Of a DNA stretch of 64,000 nucleotides, positions 11,193 to 22,376 are shown one piece after another (position 1 is the first letter of the stretch; the number at the start of each line of letters is the position of its first letter). The DNA comes from Leishmania donovani. Its lineage: Eukaryota > Euglenozoa > Kinetoplastea > Trypanosomatida > Trypanosomatidae. Position numbers and translations under genes: made by a program. The stretch lies in contig NC_018260.1 in NCBI RefSeq assembly GCF_000227135.1, positions 1,316,649-1,380,648 on the forward strand, written 5' to 3'. Below the pieces are notes generated by a model. It was not told the DNA's origin, ran no database searches, and saw only the letters and a list, made by a program, of their open reading frames with translations.

Positions 11193-12776
11193 ATGTACGA
11201 CGTAGGAGGGGGGAAGATCAGAGCGACGTAAGGCTACTGATACCGGCGGTGGGTTGGAGCCATCTGCGACCGTGCGCAGGCTTTCACCATCCATCCGCTG
11301 TGGGCGGAGTGCCCCCGTGTCTCGAACGTACCTGCCCGGCCCTCACACGGCCCTGCTGGTGGAGGGGAGTCTCAGTGCCACCCCCAGGGAGAGGCACCAC
11401 ATGGCGAACTTCGAGGCTGCGGGTGACTGGTAGTGGCCGCACGGGGTGCAGCGCATGTGGTGCCTGCTAGCGGAGCAGCAGTGTGGTGCCCCCGCTCCCC
11501 CCCTCCACACCACCAGAGTCTTCGCCCCCCCTCCCCCCTGCGCGCTTGCTCCACGAGGGCGTCTGACCCGGCGATGCGCCTGATATCGTATGCGGGGCTC
11601 GCCTATCGATGGCCGCTCACAGCAGCCCGTGTTTCACGCCATGGACTTGCACGCGGTGATGTGGGCACACATGTCTCGCTTGCGCTGCACGGGCTTCCAC
11701 TGCCGGGTGTCTGCCGCTGTCCTCTGTGCCCCTCAGCACGACGAGCCATGAGCGCTGTGTGCGCAGACGCATGTATGTGTGCGGATACCGGGGAAGGCGA
11801 AGCGCCGCTGCCGCCNNNNNNNNNNNNNNNNNNNNNNNNNNNNNNNNNNNNNNNNNNNNNNNNNNNNNNNNNNNNNNNNNNNNNNNNNNNNNNNNNNNNN
11901 NNNNNNNNNNNNNNNNNNNNNNNNNNNNNNNNNNNNNNNNNNNNNNNNNNNNNNNNNNNNNNNNNNNNNNNNNNNNNNNNNNNNNNNNNNNNNNNNNNNN
12001 NNNNNNNNNNNNNNNNNNNNNNNNNNNNNNNNNNNNNNNNNNNNNNNNNNNNNNNNNNNNNNNNNNNNNNNNNNNNNNNNNNNNNNNNNNNNNNNNNNNN
12101 NNNNNNNNNNNNNNNNNNNNNNNNNNNNNNNNNNNNNNNNNNNNNNNNNNNNNNNNNNNNNNNNNNNNNNNNNNNNNNNNNNNNNNNNNNNNNNNNNNNN
12201 NNNNNNNNNNNNNNNNNNNNNNNNNNNNNNNNNNNNNNNNNNNNNNNNNNNNNNNNNNNNNNNNNNNNNNNNNNNNNNNNNNNNNNNNNNNNNNNNNNNN
12301 NNNNNNNNNNNNNNNNNNNNNNNNNNNNNNNNNNNNNNNNNNNNNNNNNNNNNNNNNNNNNNNNNNNNNNNNNNNNNNNNNNNNNNNNNNNNNNNNNNNN
12401 NNNNNNNNNNNNNNNNNNNNNNNNNNNNNNNNNNNNNNNNNNNNNNNNNNNNNNCGTGCGGCACGCACCTGGACCGCCCACCCACCACGTGCACGACAGG
12501 CGCCGATCGCGCAGCGGGCACAGGAAGAGTAGGCGATGAAGGGCAGGGCGAGCGTGCTGGACGCATGGCGCGATTCGACGAGCGGGAGAGCCACGTCCCA
12601 GGCGACGAGCATTTAGCCCGAGTGCGACAGAGTTAGGTGAGCGGTGGCTGCATGCCGATGCTTGTCGACATGTTCGTGTTGGGCCGACACACGCCGACAA
12701 GGAGGAAGCGTTTCTCCACACCCTCCGCATCTTGATTTGTATTCTGTGTTTTAATGTGTCGTTGCTGCCTGCAAGC
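11193..12776 (+). mobile_element. SIDER/DIRE-type retroposon remnant, copy 1, with 639 N gap
   Basis: 11193-11425 is a diverged copy of the block best preserved at 59380-59600, including the TACTGAT core near 11236 and a CTCACACGGCCC block near 11343. From 11426 on it matches the element starting at 20834 almost exactly, up to 12776 where the two diverge. The gap 11816-12454 falls inside the shared part. Names are by resemblance to Leishmania SIDER elements, which are truncated relatives of DIRE/ingi retrotransposons. No protein is encoded. Confidence 0.65.
11816..12454. other. Assembly gap of 639 N inside retroposon copy 1
   Basis: Run of N. The left boundary falls at the same element position as that of the gap at 21541. 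Open frames bridging the N run are not real. Confidence 0.95.
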
Positions 12777-14848
12777 GCGGCTCTATTGTCACATCGTTTT
12801 TGTTATCCTTCATAGTTCTCTTCTGTTTTGAGACGGATTAGTCGGCCGGCTGGCGCAGTCGCCATCATCGTGGTGTGCTCTTATTCGTGATGATCTTTCG
12901 CACCGCTTGTCTCGCTGTGTGATTCGTGTGAGGCGGGCTTGCCTACGTTTTGAGGGACATTTTTTTTGTCGTGTCTTTTTTTTTATGCCTTTCTGCATAT
13001 TATGTTCGCTCGTGGCGGGGGGAGTGTATGTGTGCAGCGCTTCATTTCTCTGTTCCTACATCTCTCCGTCCTTTCTTGATGTTGCGGCCCCTCATCGCAG
13101 ATGAAGCGTGCCGGTACTCTTCGCCCTTCCAGTGCGCATCCGCTGTCTGCAAGAGCGAAAGACCGGTGAAAGAAGGTTGCGGAGTGGGAGTAGGGAAGGC
13201 GGAAGGAGAGCGGAGGAGGGACATCTGCAACGCACCTCGGTGCTCACATGTGCTCCCGTAGCATAGATCAAGGATAAAGTGGGGCGGAGGGTTGATTCTC
13301 CCATAATGCCCATGCGACACACGTGCGGCGGAACCTCCTATGACTGAGGTGCTTGCCATGGAGCCCGCACTACCGCGGGGGTGGGAACAGAGGGCATGAC
13401 GTACACACGCGCACAGACACACCGTAAAAGTATTGGCGACAAAGATGCCAATAAACAGCTGTATTCGTCAGTAGCGTTTTTTTCGTCTCCTCTGTTTGTT
13501 GTGCTTGAGTGCTCGTCTCACTCTCTCTCGCTCGCTCGCCGTCGATGTGCGTTCATGCGTTTTTTTGGGATCGCGTAAGTCTGCCCTGACCTGCTCTATT
13601 TTTTTGGAATGTTTCTCTTTTCTCGTCCATACTCATCCTGTCTCGATTTGCTTACCGCGCCTGCACGCCTTCTTAGTGCGCGTTTCACTGTGTGGCTGAT
13701 GTCCCTCCGTTCCTCACTCTCTCTATGCGCCCTCTTCTTTTTGTCCTGTGCGTCATTTGTTTTTCGGTGTTGCGCGTGTGCATGCATATATATATATATA
13801 TATGTATATGTGTGTATATTGCTGTGTGCATATACTTGTGTACACATGCGCTGGTATGCTCGTGCTTGCATGCTTCCGTCGTTGTTGTTTTGTGCCTGCG
13901 TCGTGTGTATCGTATGAGTTTGTGCCGTGCTTGGAGACAAACCAAGAAAAGGAAAAGAGGGCAGTGTGCGTGCACGCCAAATGCGTGTGACTGGACTCCA
14001 GCTGAGCGCAAGGGTCGGAACACGACCCATGCACGCGATTTGTGAGTGTAAGGGAGGACGCTGTAGTGGTGGGCTGACAAGCGGCACAAGCGCACGAACG
14101 TTTCCCAGGAGTGGTCCATTGCCCCCGCCCTCATCACCTTTTTGGGAAGGTGGGATTCATAGAAGAGACGGGGGATGTTTGTGCACTGGTGTAACCGAGA
14201 CTTGTCGCTCTGTGCATCTCGTTGGTGGAGCCGTGGGTCACCCAGACTCCCGCTACCTCTCTCGTTGGGCAGGTTGCTCTACACACTTCTGTGAGCCCCT
14301 TTAAACTATGTCTCCCCATCTTTTCTGTTTTTTTGTTTTTGTATTTGCTATATCTTCTCGCATGCGTGGCCCCGACTCTGTGCTGATCTACCCTCCCTGT
14401 ACCCACCCAACTCGTGCGCACGCATGTACACATGACAGCGATCGAACCCCCTTCCCCGTTCACTCGGAAGGTTCAGGTTACCAGAGCAATCTTCAACAGC
14501 GCCTCGGAGGCAGGCTCTCTTGGTTTGTTTCTTTCCTGCTGCGCTCTCGCTCTCCCCTGATGGGTTTTCTTTTTGTTTCTCGTGTGCCACCGCTTATTCG
14601 AGATACATTTTTTTCCGCACCGCGTCTTCCGTTTCTCGCTCTCGCTCCGTCGGCCTGCTCATTGTCCTGCCTGCAGGACGATGTGTGCTGGCCCCTTCCT
14701 TCGCCTGCTCTCTTGTGCGTGCGCTGCTACTTCTATACCGGTGGGCGGGCTCACACGGCTGCCGACTCCCCTCGAGCCTTCCTCTTTTCCCATCATCCTC
14801 GGCTGAGGCGATCCGTGCGTACTTGGGCGGTCCTGCCTCGCATTTCTT
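12777..14848. other. Intergenic spacer
   Basis: UTR-like spacer. It contains a TA microsatellite at 13786-13803. Two A-richer islands, 13100-13420 and 13930-14290, differ in composition from their surroundings and could be old retroposon remnants; I could not align them to other copies in the window. Confidence 0.5.
13786..13803. repeat. TA microsatellite
   Basis: Uninterrupted TA run followed by a TATG/TGTG stretch. Confidence 0.9.
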
Positions 14849-14850
14849 AG
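14841..14850 (+). promoter_or_regulatory. Candidate spliced-leader acceptor of the 14868 gene
   Basis: CATTTCTTAG ends 17 bases before the ATG at 14868. Other candidates with stronger pyrimidine tracts lie upstream, for example the AG near 14679. Confidence 0.4.
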
Positions 14851-14867
14851 AACGTCACCTCTACAAA

Positions 14868-17800
14868 ATGGGGCGACGCAAGCGTGTAGTGCCCATGGAA
14901 ACTGCGGAGATGCGGCGGCACCAGAGCGAGGACGGACGAAGAGGATCCATGAGCGCGTGCAGCACAAGTCGCAGCAATAACACGAACAGTAGCATCCATG
15001 CACCAGGCGGTGGTGGTGGTGGTGACCACCTCTCCCGCAGAGGTTCTTTCGCCGTGCTGGGGGGCGACCCGGCTCGCGAGCGCACTAGCAAGCACCTCAG
15101 TCGCAACCAGTCCAGGAGCGGGTCCTCTTTCCGTCGTCCTTCTCAGCAGCAAGGTGTTGGCGGCGGCCTGCTTCCCAACAGCGGCTTGAGCGTCACTCCG
15201 CCCTCGCAGCAGCGTCAGTCTCAACCGTCACAACAGCCCTACCCTTGTGCACCACATCGAGAACAGAAACCGTACCCACAGGGCATAGGGTTTCCCTCTT
15301 CGGCGCACCCGATGACCCCCAGCAACGGCCAAACGTGTGACAGTGATGGCAGTGCACGTCACCATTACAGTGGCTCGATCCAGCCTGGCGAGTTTTCAGG
15401 AAATCCCTTCGTTGCGCGCCGCAGTAGCCGACTGCTCTTTGCTGCAGGCGGCGCGGTTCAGGAGCCTCAGCAGCAGTACGCTCCTTATCCGTCATCTCCA
15501 GGGTATGACAGGAATTCCAGCAGGCCCACACAAAACGCTCAGGCGCAGCCGTACTCGCCGTACTGCGGCAGCCCTTTGTTTCCGCCGCCGCAGCTCACCA
15601 ATGCTCGCCATCTACCACCGCTTCCCTACGTAATGACCCCTCAAGGTATGATGGCGCCGCCACTTCTGTATCTACTCCCCATGCACAGCTGTCCCCCCAT
15701 GCCCAACATGCTACCGCAGCAGCAGCAGCAAGAACACTGCTGTGAGATCCCAGACACGAGCAACGGAGCGGCACCCTCGCAGTACAACGCGATGAACGGT
15801 AACGTGATGCCTGCTTCACCGCAGGCTCCGTGGGGCTGGCAGCAGCATGTTCTGCTTGATCGGCCACAAGCGGTGTCACCACAGCCAACGCTGGTGAGAT
15901 ATCCGTCGTTCCTGGCGGAGAAGAACACTGCGACTAGCGTGGTCCCCACCGCCGCGCCGCCGGCCGCAGCTGATCCACAAGCAGCGACAAGAGCAGCTGG
16001 CGGCATTCTCTTGCCCCGCACGCAGAGCATTCTGAATCGCGTCTCAAGCTTCAAGAAGGCAGCGCAGCCTGCGTCAAAGGGCGATCAGGCGCGTCAGCAA
16101 GAGGCCGACATGCAGCAGCGACTCTATGCGCGGGAACAGGAGCGGCGTCGATTGGAGCAGGAAATGCAGGCCCGGGAGGCGGCCAATAAAGCTGCGCGAG
16201 ATCAGCGGCTGCGTGAGCTATTGCAGCGCCAAGCGTCTCGCAACTTCGCACAGGAGTCAACTACAAATGCGGCTCCGCGCGTGCCGATGGAGCCGCCGAA
16301 GTCGAGTTGCCTCAGTAACGCTAGCGCCTCGGCGAGTCGCCCAGCGCTTCCATCCGAACCCGTGCTCGCTCTAAAGCAGGCGTCTCCTGCTCGTTCACCG
16401 TCGACTCCTCCGACAACCGACGCACCGGTGCCCCCTCAAGAGCCACGGCATCAGCAGCTGCCCATGTCGGTTGCCAGCTTGCACAGCCCCGCCGGATCAC
16501 AAGCCAGCAGGGGGAGCCTCGGCATCACTGCGTCGAGGAGTGGGGAGGCAGCCGTGATAGCGAAGGGTAAAGGCCCTTCTGGAGGCGCTGGCACTATCAC
16601 TGCTGTGGATGCACCGGCTGCACCAGCGGCGGGGACGCAGCAGCTCTGGCACCGCTCCCCATCCCTCGTCCTGTACGAGATTCCGCTGCGCTGCGCCAAG
16701 ATGGTGACCGGGAAGGGCGAGGAGCAGATCGACTGCTCGACGTTCCCGGTGCGGCTCGTTGGCAGCAAGCTGCGCGTCATCGATGAGGTGAAACAGACAA
16801 CGACGGAGTATGCCATAGACGAGATTGCCACACATCGACAGGGCTCGACATTTGTAGAGTCAAGGCTTCTCCAGAAAGTCGGCGAGGTGCTGGTCGCTGG
16901 CTACAGTGCGTCCGTGCTGAGCCTCGACTCGCAGGGACTTGCCAAGCCCCTTGCCGCCTTCGACAGTGCTGCGTGGCTTGCTAAACGGCGCCTGCTCAGG
17001 AACGTGATAAGTACGGTGAAGAACATGCAGTCTACGTACAGCAAGCAGGTTGGCCACCGAGACTTCTTCGAGGCAGCTTTTTCCTTCGCACTTGTCAAGA
17101 ATGTGTCGGGACAGAAGGCAGCTGAGTGGAAAACGACGAACCCTGCTACCACACAGCGAGGGTACGAGGTGGTAGACCTTCTTCAGACCGAGCCAAGGGT
17201 TGTCCAGCTCAAGATGCATAGCTGCGTCCTGTTTGGCCACCGCATCGGCGGTGTCGAGTACCGCGCACTGCGCAGCGAATCAGAGTTCACGAAGGCGCTG
17301 GCGAGTGCGCAGGCGAACGCCAACATCGTGCTGGGCCGCCTGGCCGACGCCGTCGCCGCTGACCCAAACAACGAGGCAACGGCTAGGGAACAGGCATCTG
17401 TCCTTCAGGTGGTAACGTGTGTGCTGACGCACCGCAAGGCTGGCGCCGTGTCGCTGGAGGAGCAGATGGCGGAGCCTGCCGAGGCGGTGTACAAGCGAGA
17501 AGCGGAGAGCGACGTCATCTCGTCGGATGACGAAGATGACGCGAATGTGCTTGGGGCGTTCCAGTCGCACAATGTACCGTCTGCCTGCAGCGACATAATT
17601 ATGAACTGCCTCACCTGCATCGGTTCTCAGCAGAGCCACCACCTGTGGACCGCTGCATTGGCACACGACCAGGGCACGGCGCCCACTTCCCTCTTTGAAT
17701 CCGCCTTTGGCGGTCCGGCGTACACGGTGATTCTCGCCAGTATGGACCCCACAAAGGTCGAGTCTGCCGCGACACTTGCCACGCAGTCCGCGATGTCCAT

Positions 17801-18029
17801 GAAACTGCACCGCCGCCCCCTTAACGGGTCTGCGCGCCGCCTTATCCGAACCTCCAAGTACATGACGGCGGCCTTACAGAAGAAATTGAGCAGTGCAAAC
17901 TGCCCATCTGGCCCTCAGCAGTGCAACTTAAAGGCTGACATCTGCAAGTATGCTGAGGCACTAGACTCGCTCCGTAAAGTGCTGGGCACCATCGAAGCAC
18001 GTCGCTTCAGCGTATCCGGTTCCGCGTAG
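14868..18029 (+). CDS. Low-complexity protein with C-terminal degenerate kinesin-motor-like domain
   Basis: 1053 residues from the ATG at 14868 (MGRRKRVVPMETAEMRR); in-frame sequence upstream looks like UTR. Residues 1-400 are Ser/Gln/Pro-rich and disordered in look. Residues 404-466 form a charged coiled coil with REQERRRLEQEMQAREA. Residues 592 to about 1000 follow the kinesin motor plan: SLVLYEIPLRCAKM as first strand, TEYAIDEI for the FxFDxV element, GYSASVLSLDSQGLAK at the P-loop position (about 680-690), GVEYRALRSESEFTKAL for the GxYVxGL segment, and AFGGPAYTVILASM for LGGNSxT. The P-loop GxxxxGK[ST] and switch motifs are not preserved. It is probably a non-hydrolysing relative of kinesins. 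Neighbours at 1-2380 and 24439-27777 share the domain. The function is unknown to me. Confidence 0.85.
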   Translation: MGRRKRVVPMETAEMRRHQSEDGRRGSMSACSTSRSNNTNSSIHAPGGGGGGDHLSRRGSFAVLGGDPARERTSKHLSRNQSRSGSSFRRPSQQQGVGGGLLPNSGLSVTPPSQQRQSQPSQQPYPCAPHREQKPYPQGIGFPSSAHPMTPSNGQTCDSDGSARHHYSGSIQPGEFSGNPFVARRSSRLLFAAGGAVQEPQQQYAPYPSSPGYDRNSSRPTQNAQAQPYSPYCGSPLFPPPQLTNARHLPPLPYVMTPQGMMAPPLLYLLPMHSCPPMPNMLPQQQQQEHCCEIPDTSNGAAPSQYNAMNGNVMPASPQAPWGWQQHVLLDRPQAVSPQPTLVRYPSFLAEKNTATSVVPTAAPPAAADPQAATRAAGGILLPRTQSILNRVSSFKKAAQPASKGDQARQQEADMQQRLYAREQERRRLEQEMQAREAANKAARDQRLRELLQRQASRNFAQESTTNAAPRVPMEPPKSSCLSNASASASRPALPSEPVLALKQASPARSPSTPPTTDAPVPPQEPRHQQLPMSVASLHSPAGSQASRGSLGITASRSGEAAVIAKGKGPSGGAGTITAVDAPAAPAAGTQQLWHRSPSLVLYEIPLRCAKMVTGKGEEQIDCSTFPVRLVGSKLRVIDEVKQTTTEYAIDEIATHRQGSTFVESRLLQKVGEVLVAGYSASVLSLDSQGLAKPLAAFDSAAWLAKRRLLRNVISTVKNMQSTYSKQVGHRDFFEAAFSFALVKNVSGQKAAEWKTTNPATTQRGYEVVDLLQTEPRVVQLKMHSCVLFGHRIGGVEYRALRSESEFTKALASAQANANIVLGRLADAVAADPNNEATAREQASVLQVVTCVLTHRKAGAVSLEEQMAEPAEAVYKREAESDVISSDDEDDANVLGAFQSHNVPSACSDIIMNCLTCIGSQQSHHLWTAALAHDQGTAPTSLFESAFGGPAYTVILASMDPTKVESAATLATQSAMSMKLHRRPLNGSARRLIRTSKYMTAALQKKLSSANCPSGPQQCNLKADICKYAEALDSLRKVLGTIEARRFSVSGSA

Positions 18030-20159
18030 TGGGGCCGGGCTCTTCAGCCCATCAAGTCGCACACGCACGAAAGCGGGTGGGGGCCGGGATGCGCACGCAC
18101 GCACATGTGAGGTCGAAGAGTCACTCCTTTTGGAATCAAGGTGGACGCAGCGATGTGCCGGCAGCACGGCGGGGTGTTTTTTTTTTTCGCTTTAGTGCTT
18201 GACTGTCGCCTTGGGCATCGGTGTCTCTCACATTTCTTCTCTTGGTTTATTCTTTTGTTCGTCTTTGGCTGCCTGCCATCATTTCGGTGCGTGCGTGCTG
18301 GAGGCTGAGAGCCACGGGTGGGGCCTCCCTCTTCTTTCCCCTCGCATCCTCCTTCTTTTTGCCTGAGAGGGCGTCGCCTTCATCATTGTATTTCTTCTTT
18401 TTTTTTCTATACGGGTTTTGCCCTACCGATCGGTTTCGCTTTGGGTTGTGTGGGCGCTTCGCGTTCCCTCTCCTTCGCGTGTGTGTGTGTGTAAGTGTGC
18501 CAACTCGAGCACGTTCCTCTTCGCGTTTGGAATGTGAACTAAAAAAAAAATAAAACCACAGAGGAAGCGGCGCACACGTCTTGTTGGTCTTCTTGACACT
18601 GCTCATCTTTTTTTTTCTCTATGATGAAATCTGGTTTGGTGCATCACCTCCCCCTCTCGTTCCTCTTGGCCTCTTTGGTGCACCCCTTCAAACTCTTGTG
18701 GGCTTACAATGTGTGTGTGTGCGTGCCTGTGCAGATCTCCGTCTTGCTCTATGCGTGCACGTTGGGTTTTTTTTTTGTTGCCACAGGAGAGTCGTCTGGG
18801 TGGTGGTGGTGGCAGCGGGGCGGTGATGGTGTTGGGAATTTCGATGTCTCTGCGAATCACTTCGTCTTTCCATTTGCTGTGCTGTGCTTGCGAGTTCTTT
18901 TGGATTTGCTTCTCCCTCTCTCCTGCAGCGTGTGCGCGAGCGGCGGTTTGTCTGCGTCTTGAGTTCGCGGCTCATGCCACGCGTCCACACACCTCCCCAC
19001 GCTTCACACGTAAATACACGTGTGCTTGTGGGTATACGCGTTTGCGTGATGTTGGCGGCTTTTCTTTTCTGTCTCTCTCTCTCTCTTGATATTTCGCTAG
19101 ATCTGTGGCGGATTCGGTGTCGCCGATCTTTTTTTTTTCATTGTCCTCGCATCTCTGTCTCTCTCTCTCCTCTGTATTTCTCCTCTCTTGACACCCCGCA
19201 TACCTATATGTGAAACACACTGGCACACTCAAGACATTTTTGCTTCTCGCTGGAGCTGGCAGTGATATGTGCATAACCCTGCGCCGCCCCAGTCGCTGCA
19301 TCGCCCTTCCTGATACCCTTTCTCGACCCCCTTCACTTGTTCAGACACACACACACACACACACACAGACAATAGTGATATGCCCGGCATCGCATCTGAT
19401 CTCCCCCACCTTGTATCCTTTTCTTTCGTTGGTAGGAGTGTCTGCGTTTTGTTATTCTTCATGATTGTACGCATTTTTCCTTTCCGTTTTTTTTTTCGAG
19501 GCAGCGCTTCGTCTCTTAACCCTGAGCCACCGCCTCTCGTGCTATTCCTTTCAGCCAAACGTGCATATATACTTTTCTGCTCGCTCAACGCTGTCGCCCT
19601 GTGGACGATGACCAGCACTTTCGAGGTGGAGGCTGGGGGTGGGGTGGGGTGGGGGACGAGGGTGCAGAGGTAGCGTTGTTGATGATCGATGTAGCGAAAG
19701 ACGTGCACGGCGGCATGTTTGTGAGTTTCTTTCTCTTTCGAAGTTCTTTTTTCCCCTTTCTGTTCCACGTCTGAATCCGCTGCGTTTTCGCTTCTCTCTC
19801 TCTTTATGTGCATTTCATGTGTTTAATTTTTCCCCCGCTTGCTCGTTGGATGGCGCGCTCCTATGTCTGAGACCGCTTTCCCGTTCGCGTTGAATGCGAG
19901 TCCGTGCAAGCGTGCCGTGGAACCTGCTATCCCCCCCCTTCTCATCTTCCTCTGTCGTTCCCTTGCCTTTCCGCTTATCTTCTACAGACTCACGAGCTCA
20001 CGTATTGTTTACCTCGCTTGCTGTTGTTGTATTGCAAACGCGCGCGCACGCCTCCCTCATTCGCAGCGGTTGCGTGTGCCTCAGCATACCACTACCTGGC
20101 GGGCTGCGGGCGGGCTCTTCCGAAGGGACGAAAAACTAGCGGCGTGCATCAAGTGACTC
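18030..20159. other. Intergenic spacer, presumed 3' UTR
   Basis: Pyrimidine-rich, with poly-T runs and an AC microsatellite at 19345-19366. I see no gene. Confidence 0.6.
19345..19366. repeat. AC microsatellite
   Basis: Eleven uninterrupted AC units. Confidence 0.9.
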
Positions 20160-20833
20160 TCTCGCTTTTCGAAGCTCCCTTACTCGCTGTGGGCACATGA
20201 TGCGATGCAGGCACACATAAAGTCAGGAGCGGCCGTAGTGCTTTCTGATACACCCATAGCCACCGAGAGACGAGGCTGCGGGCGCCCTTGCTTTCATCCA
20301 CCGCACCGACTGTTGAGCGATGGGGCTGGAGCTTGATCTGCCGAGAAGACAACTTCAAACAAGAGACGCAGGTACGCAAGTGTGTTTGCTGTTGCGGACT
20401 CGCTCTCCGTCCTCATGGCGCTCAGCACGAGGCCTTCAACGGTGGAAGGCGGCGTGCTGCAACGCGTCTGTATACACATGTGCTGCGGAAAATGGCCCGC
20501 ATCGTGCGCCTCTCTCTTCAACATGTCTGCGGGAATATCAAGCTCAAGCACAGCGAAGACCTTGACTGGGCTGCACGATCAGCCATACCAGAAGACGCCG
20601 ACACCAACTGCGCGGATCACGGACTCGGTCATCGCTCTCAGATTTCAAGACGACATCCCCCGAAACCACACTAAGCGATGCGGCACGCTGAGACAAACGC
20701 CCCTCGGCGGCAGCCGTTCCACATCACAGGAGCACGGATACCAAGCTCACAAGACAGCAAGAGACCACCCTCGCCCAGTTTTCACAACGGGCACCTGCTC
20801 GTAATTAGGATTCCTGCAACGACCGGTGACTGG
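20160..20833 (+). pseudogene. Fossil ingi/L1Tc-type (DIRE) RNase H region
   Basis: Composition switches from UTR-like to balanced here. In one frame from 20220 the translation reads KSGAAVVLSDTPIATERRG, then an in-frame TGA near 20335, then VFAVADSLSVLMALSTRPS at 20382. This fits the RNase H core of non-LTR retrotransposons of trypanosomatids (SGAAxVL ... TDSxSLLMALxxGP). After a frame change VRLSLQHVCGNIKLKHSED matches the usual VRLQFVFxHCG block. Further on, in a third frame, LTRQQETTLAQFSQRAP resembles the LTRxEQxxLAQLRTG segment that follows RNase H. With three frames and internal stops it is clearly dead. Recognition is by motif memory, not by search. Confidence 0.7.
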
Positions 20834-21175
20834 TAGTGGCCGCATGGGGTGCAGCGCATGTGGTGCCTGCTAGCGGAGCAGCAGTGTGGTGCCCCCGCTC
20901 CCCCCCTCCACACCACCAGAGTCTTCGCCCCCCCTCCCCCCTGCGCGCTTGCTCCACGAGGGCGTCTGACCCGGCGATGCGCCTGATATCGTATGCGGGG
21001 CTCGCCTATCGATGGCCGCTCACAGCAGCCCGTGTTTCACGCCATGGACTTGCACGCGGTGATGTGGGCACACATGTCTCGCTTGCGCTGCACGGGCTTC
21101 CACTGCCGGGTGTCTGCCGCTGTCCTCTGTGCCCCTCAGCACGACGAGCCATGAGCGCTGTGTGCGCAGACGCAT

Positions 21176-21274
21176 NNNNNNNNNNNNNNNNNNNNNNNNN
21201 NNNNNNNNNNNNNNNNNNNNNNNNNNNNNNNNNNNNNNNNNNNNNNNNNNNNNNNNNNNNNNNNNNNNNNNNNN
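21176..21274. other. Assembly gap of 99 N
   Basis: Fixed-length gap. The 223 bases on its left (20953-21175) recur on its right (21275-21497). Confidence 0.95.
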
Positions 21275-21540
21275 TCCACGAGGGCGTCTGACCCGGCGAT
21301 GCGCCTGATATCGTATGCGGGGCTCGCCTATCGATGGCCGCTCACAGCAGCCCGTGTTTCACGCCATGGACTTGCACGCGGTGATGTGGGCACACATGTC
21401 TCGCTTGCGCTGCACGGGCTTCCACTGCCGGGTGTCTGCCGCTGTCCTCTGTGCCCCTCAGCACGACGAGCCATGAGCGCTGTGTGCGCAGACGCATGTA
21501 TGTGTGCGGATACCGGGGAAGGCGAAGCGCCGCTGCCGCC

Positions 21541-22182
21541 NNNNNNNNNNNNNNNNNNNNNNNNNNNNNNNNNNNNNNNNNNNNNNNNNNNNNNNNNNNN
21601 NNNNNNNNNNNNNNNNNNNNNNNNNNNNNNNNNNNNNNNNNNNNNNNNNNNNNNNNNNNNNNNNNNNNNNNNNNNNNNNNNNNNNNNNNNNNNNNNNNNN
21701 NNNNNNNNNNNNNNNNNNNNNNNNNNNNNNNNNNNNNNNNNNNNNNNNNNNNNNNNNNNNNNNNNNNNNNNNNNNNNNNNNNNNNNNNNNNNNNNNNNNN
21801 NNNNNNNNNNNNNNNNNNNNNNNNNNNNNNNNNNNNNNNNNNNNNNNNNNNNNNNNNNNNNNNNNNNNNNNNNNNNNNNNNNNNNNNNNNNNNNNNNNNN
21901 NNNNNNNNNNNNNNNNNNNNNNNNNNNNNNNNNNNNNNNNNNNNNNNNNNNNNNNNNNNNNNNNNNNNNNNNNNNNNNNNNNNNNNNNNNNNNNNNNNNN
22001 NNNNNNNNNNNNNNNNNNNNNNNNNNNNNNNNNNNNNNNNNNNNNNNNNNNNNNNNNNNNNNNNNNNNNNNNNNNNNNNNNNNNNNNNNNNNNNNNNNNN
22101 NNNNNNNNNNNNNNNNNNNNNNNNNNNNNNNNNNNNNNNNNNNNNNNNNNNNNNNNNNNNNNNNNNNNNNNNNNNNNNNNNN
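21541..22182. other. Assembly gap of 642 N in retroposon copy 2
   Basis: The flanks match 40969-41005 and 41648-41977. The sequence between those points, 41006-41647, is exactly 642 bases long. Confidence 0.95.
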
Positions 22183-22376
22183 ACGAGCGGGAGAGCCACG
22201 TCCCAGGCGACGAGCATTTAGCCCGAGTGCGACAGAGTTAGGTGAGCGGTGGCTGCATGCCGATGCTTGTCGACATGTTCGTGTTGGGCCGACACACGCC
22301 GACAAGGAGGAAGCGTTTCTCCACACCCTCCGCATCTTGATTTGTATTCTGTGTTTTAATGTGTCGTTGCTGCCTG

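Larger units (their letters stand above)
20834..22376 (+). mobile_element. Retroposon 3' region, copy 2, directly after the RNase H fossil
   Basis: Starts at TGACTGGTAGTGGCCGCA, the same junction as in copy 1 (11426), but is preceded by the dead RNase H region instead of the short SIDER-like block. It is interrupted by gaps at 21176-21274 and 21541-22182. 21275-21497 repeats 20953-21175 base for base, which is best explained as an unmerged contig overlap. The copy ends where it diverges from copy 1 near 22376. Confidence 0.65.

Noticed and set aside
11433..12539. Long open frames across the N gap at 11.8-12.5 kb (similar at 21.3-22.6 kb)
   Set aside because: They are open only because N is read through, and the flanks are retroposon tail.
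14520..14867. 5' extension of the 1053-residue protein
   Set aside because: Begins with a non-ATG codon; sequence is UTR-like and contains likely acceptors, so the ATG at 14868 is preferred.
16920..16950. Possible functional P-loop in SLDSQGLAKPL of the second motor-like protein
   Set aside because: Gly-x-x-Lys spacing differs from GxxxxGK[ST], and the residue after Lys is Pro.
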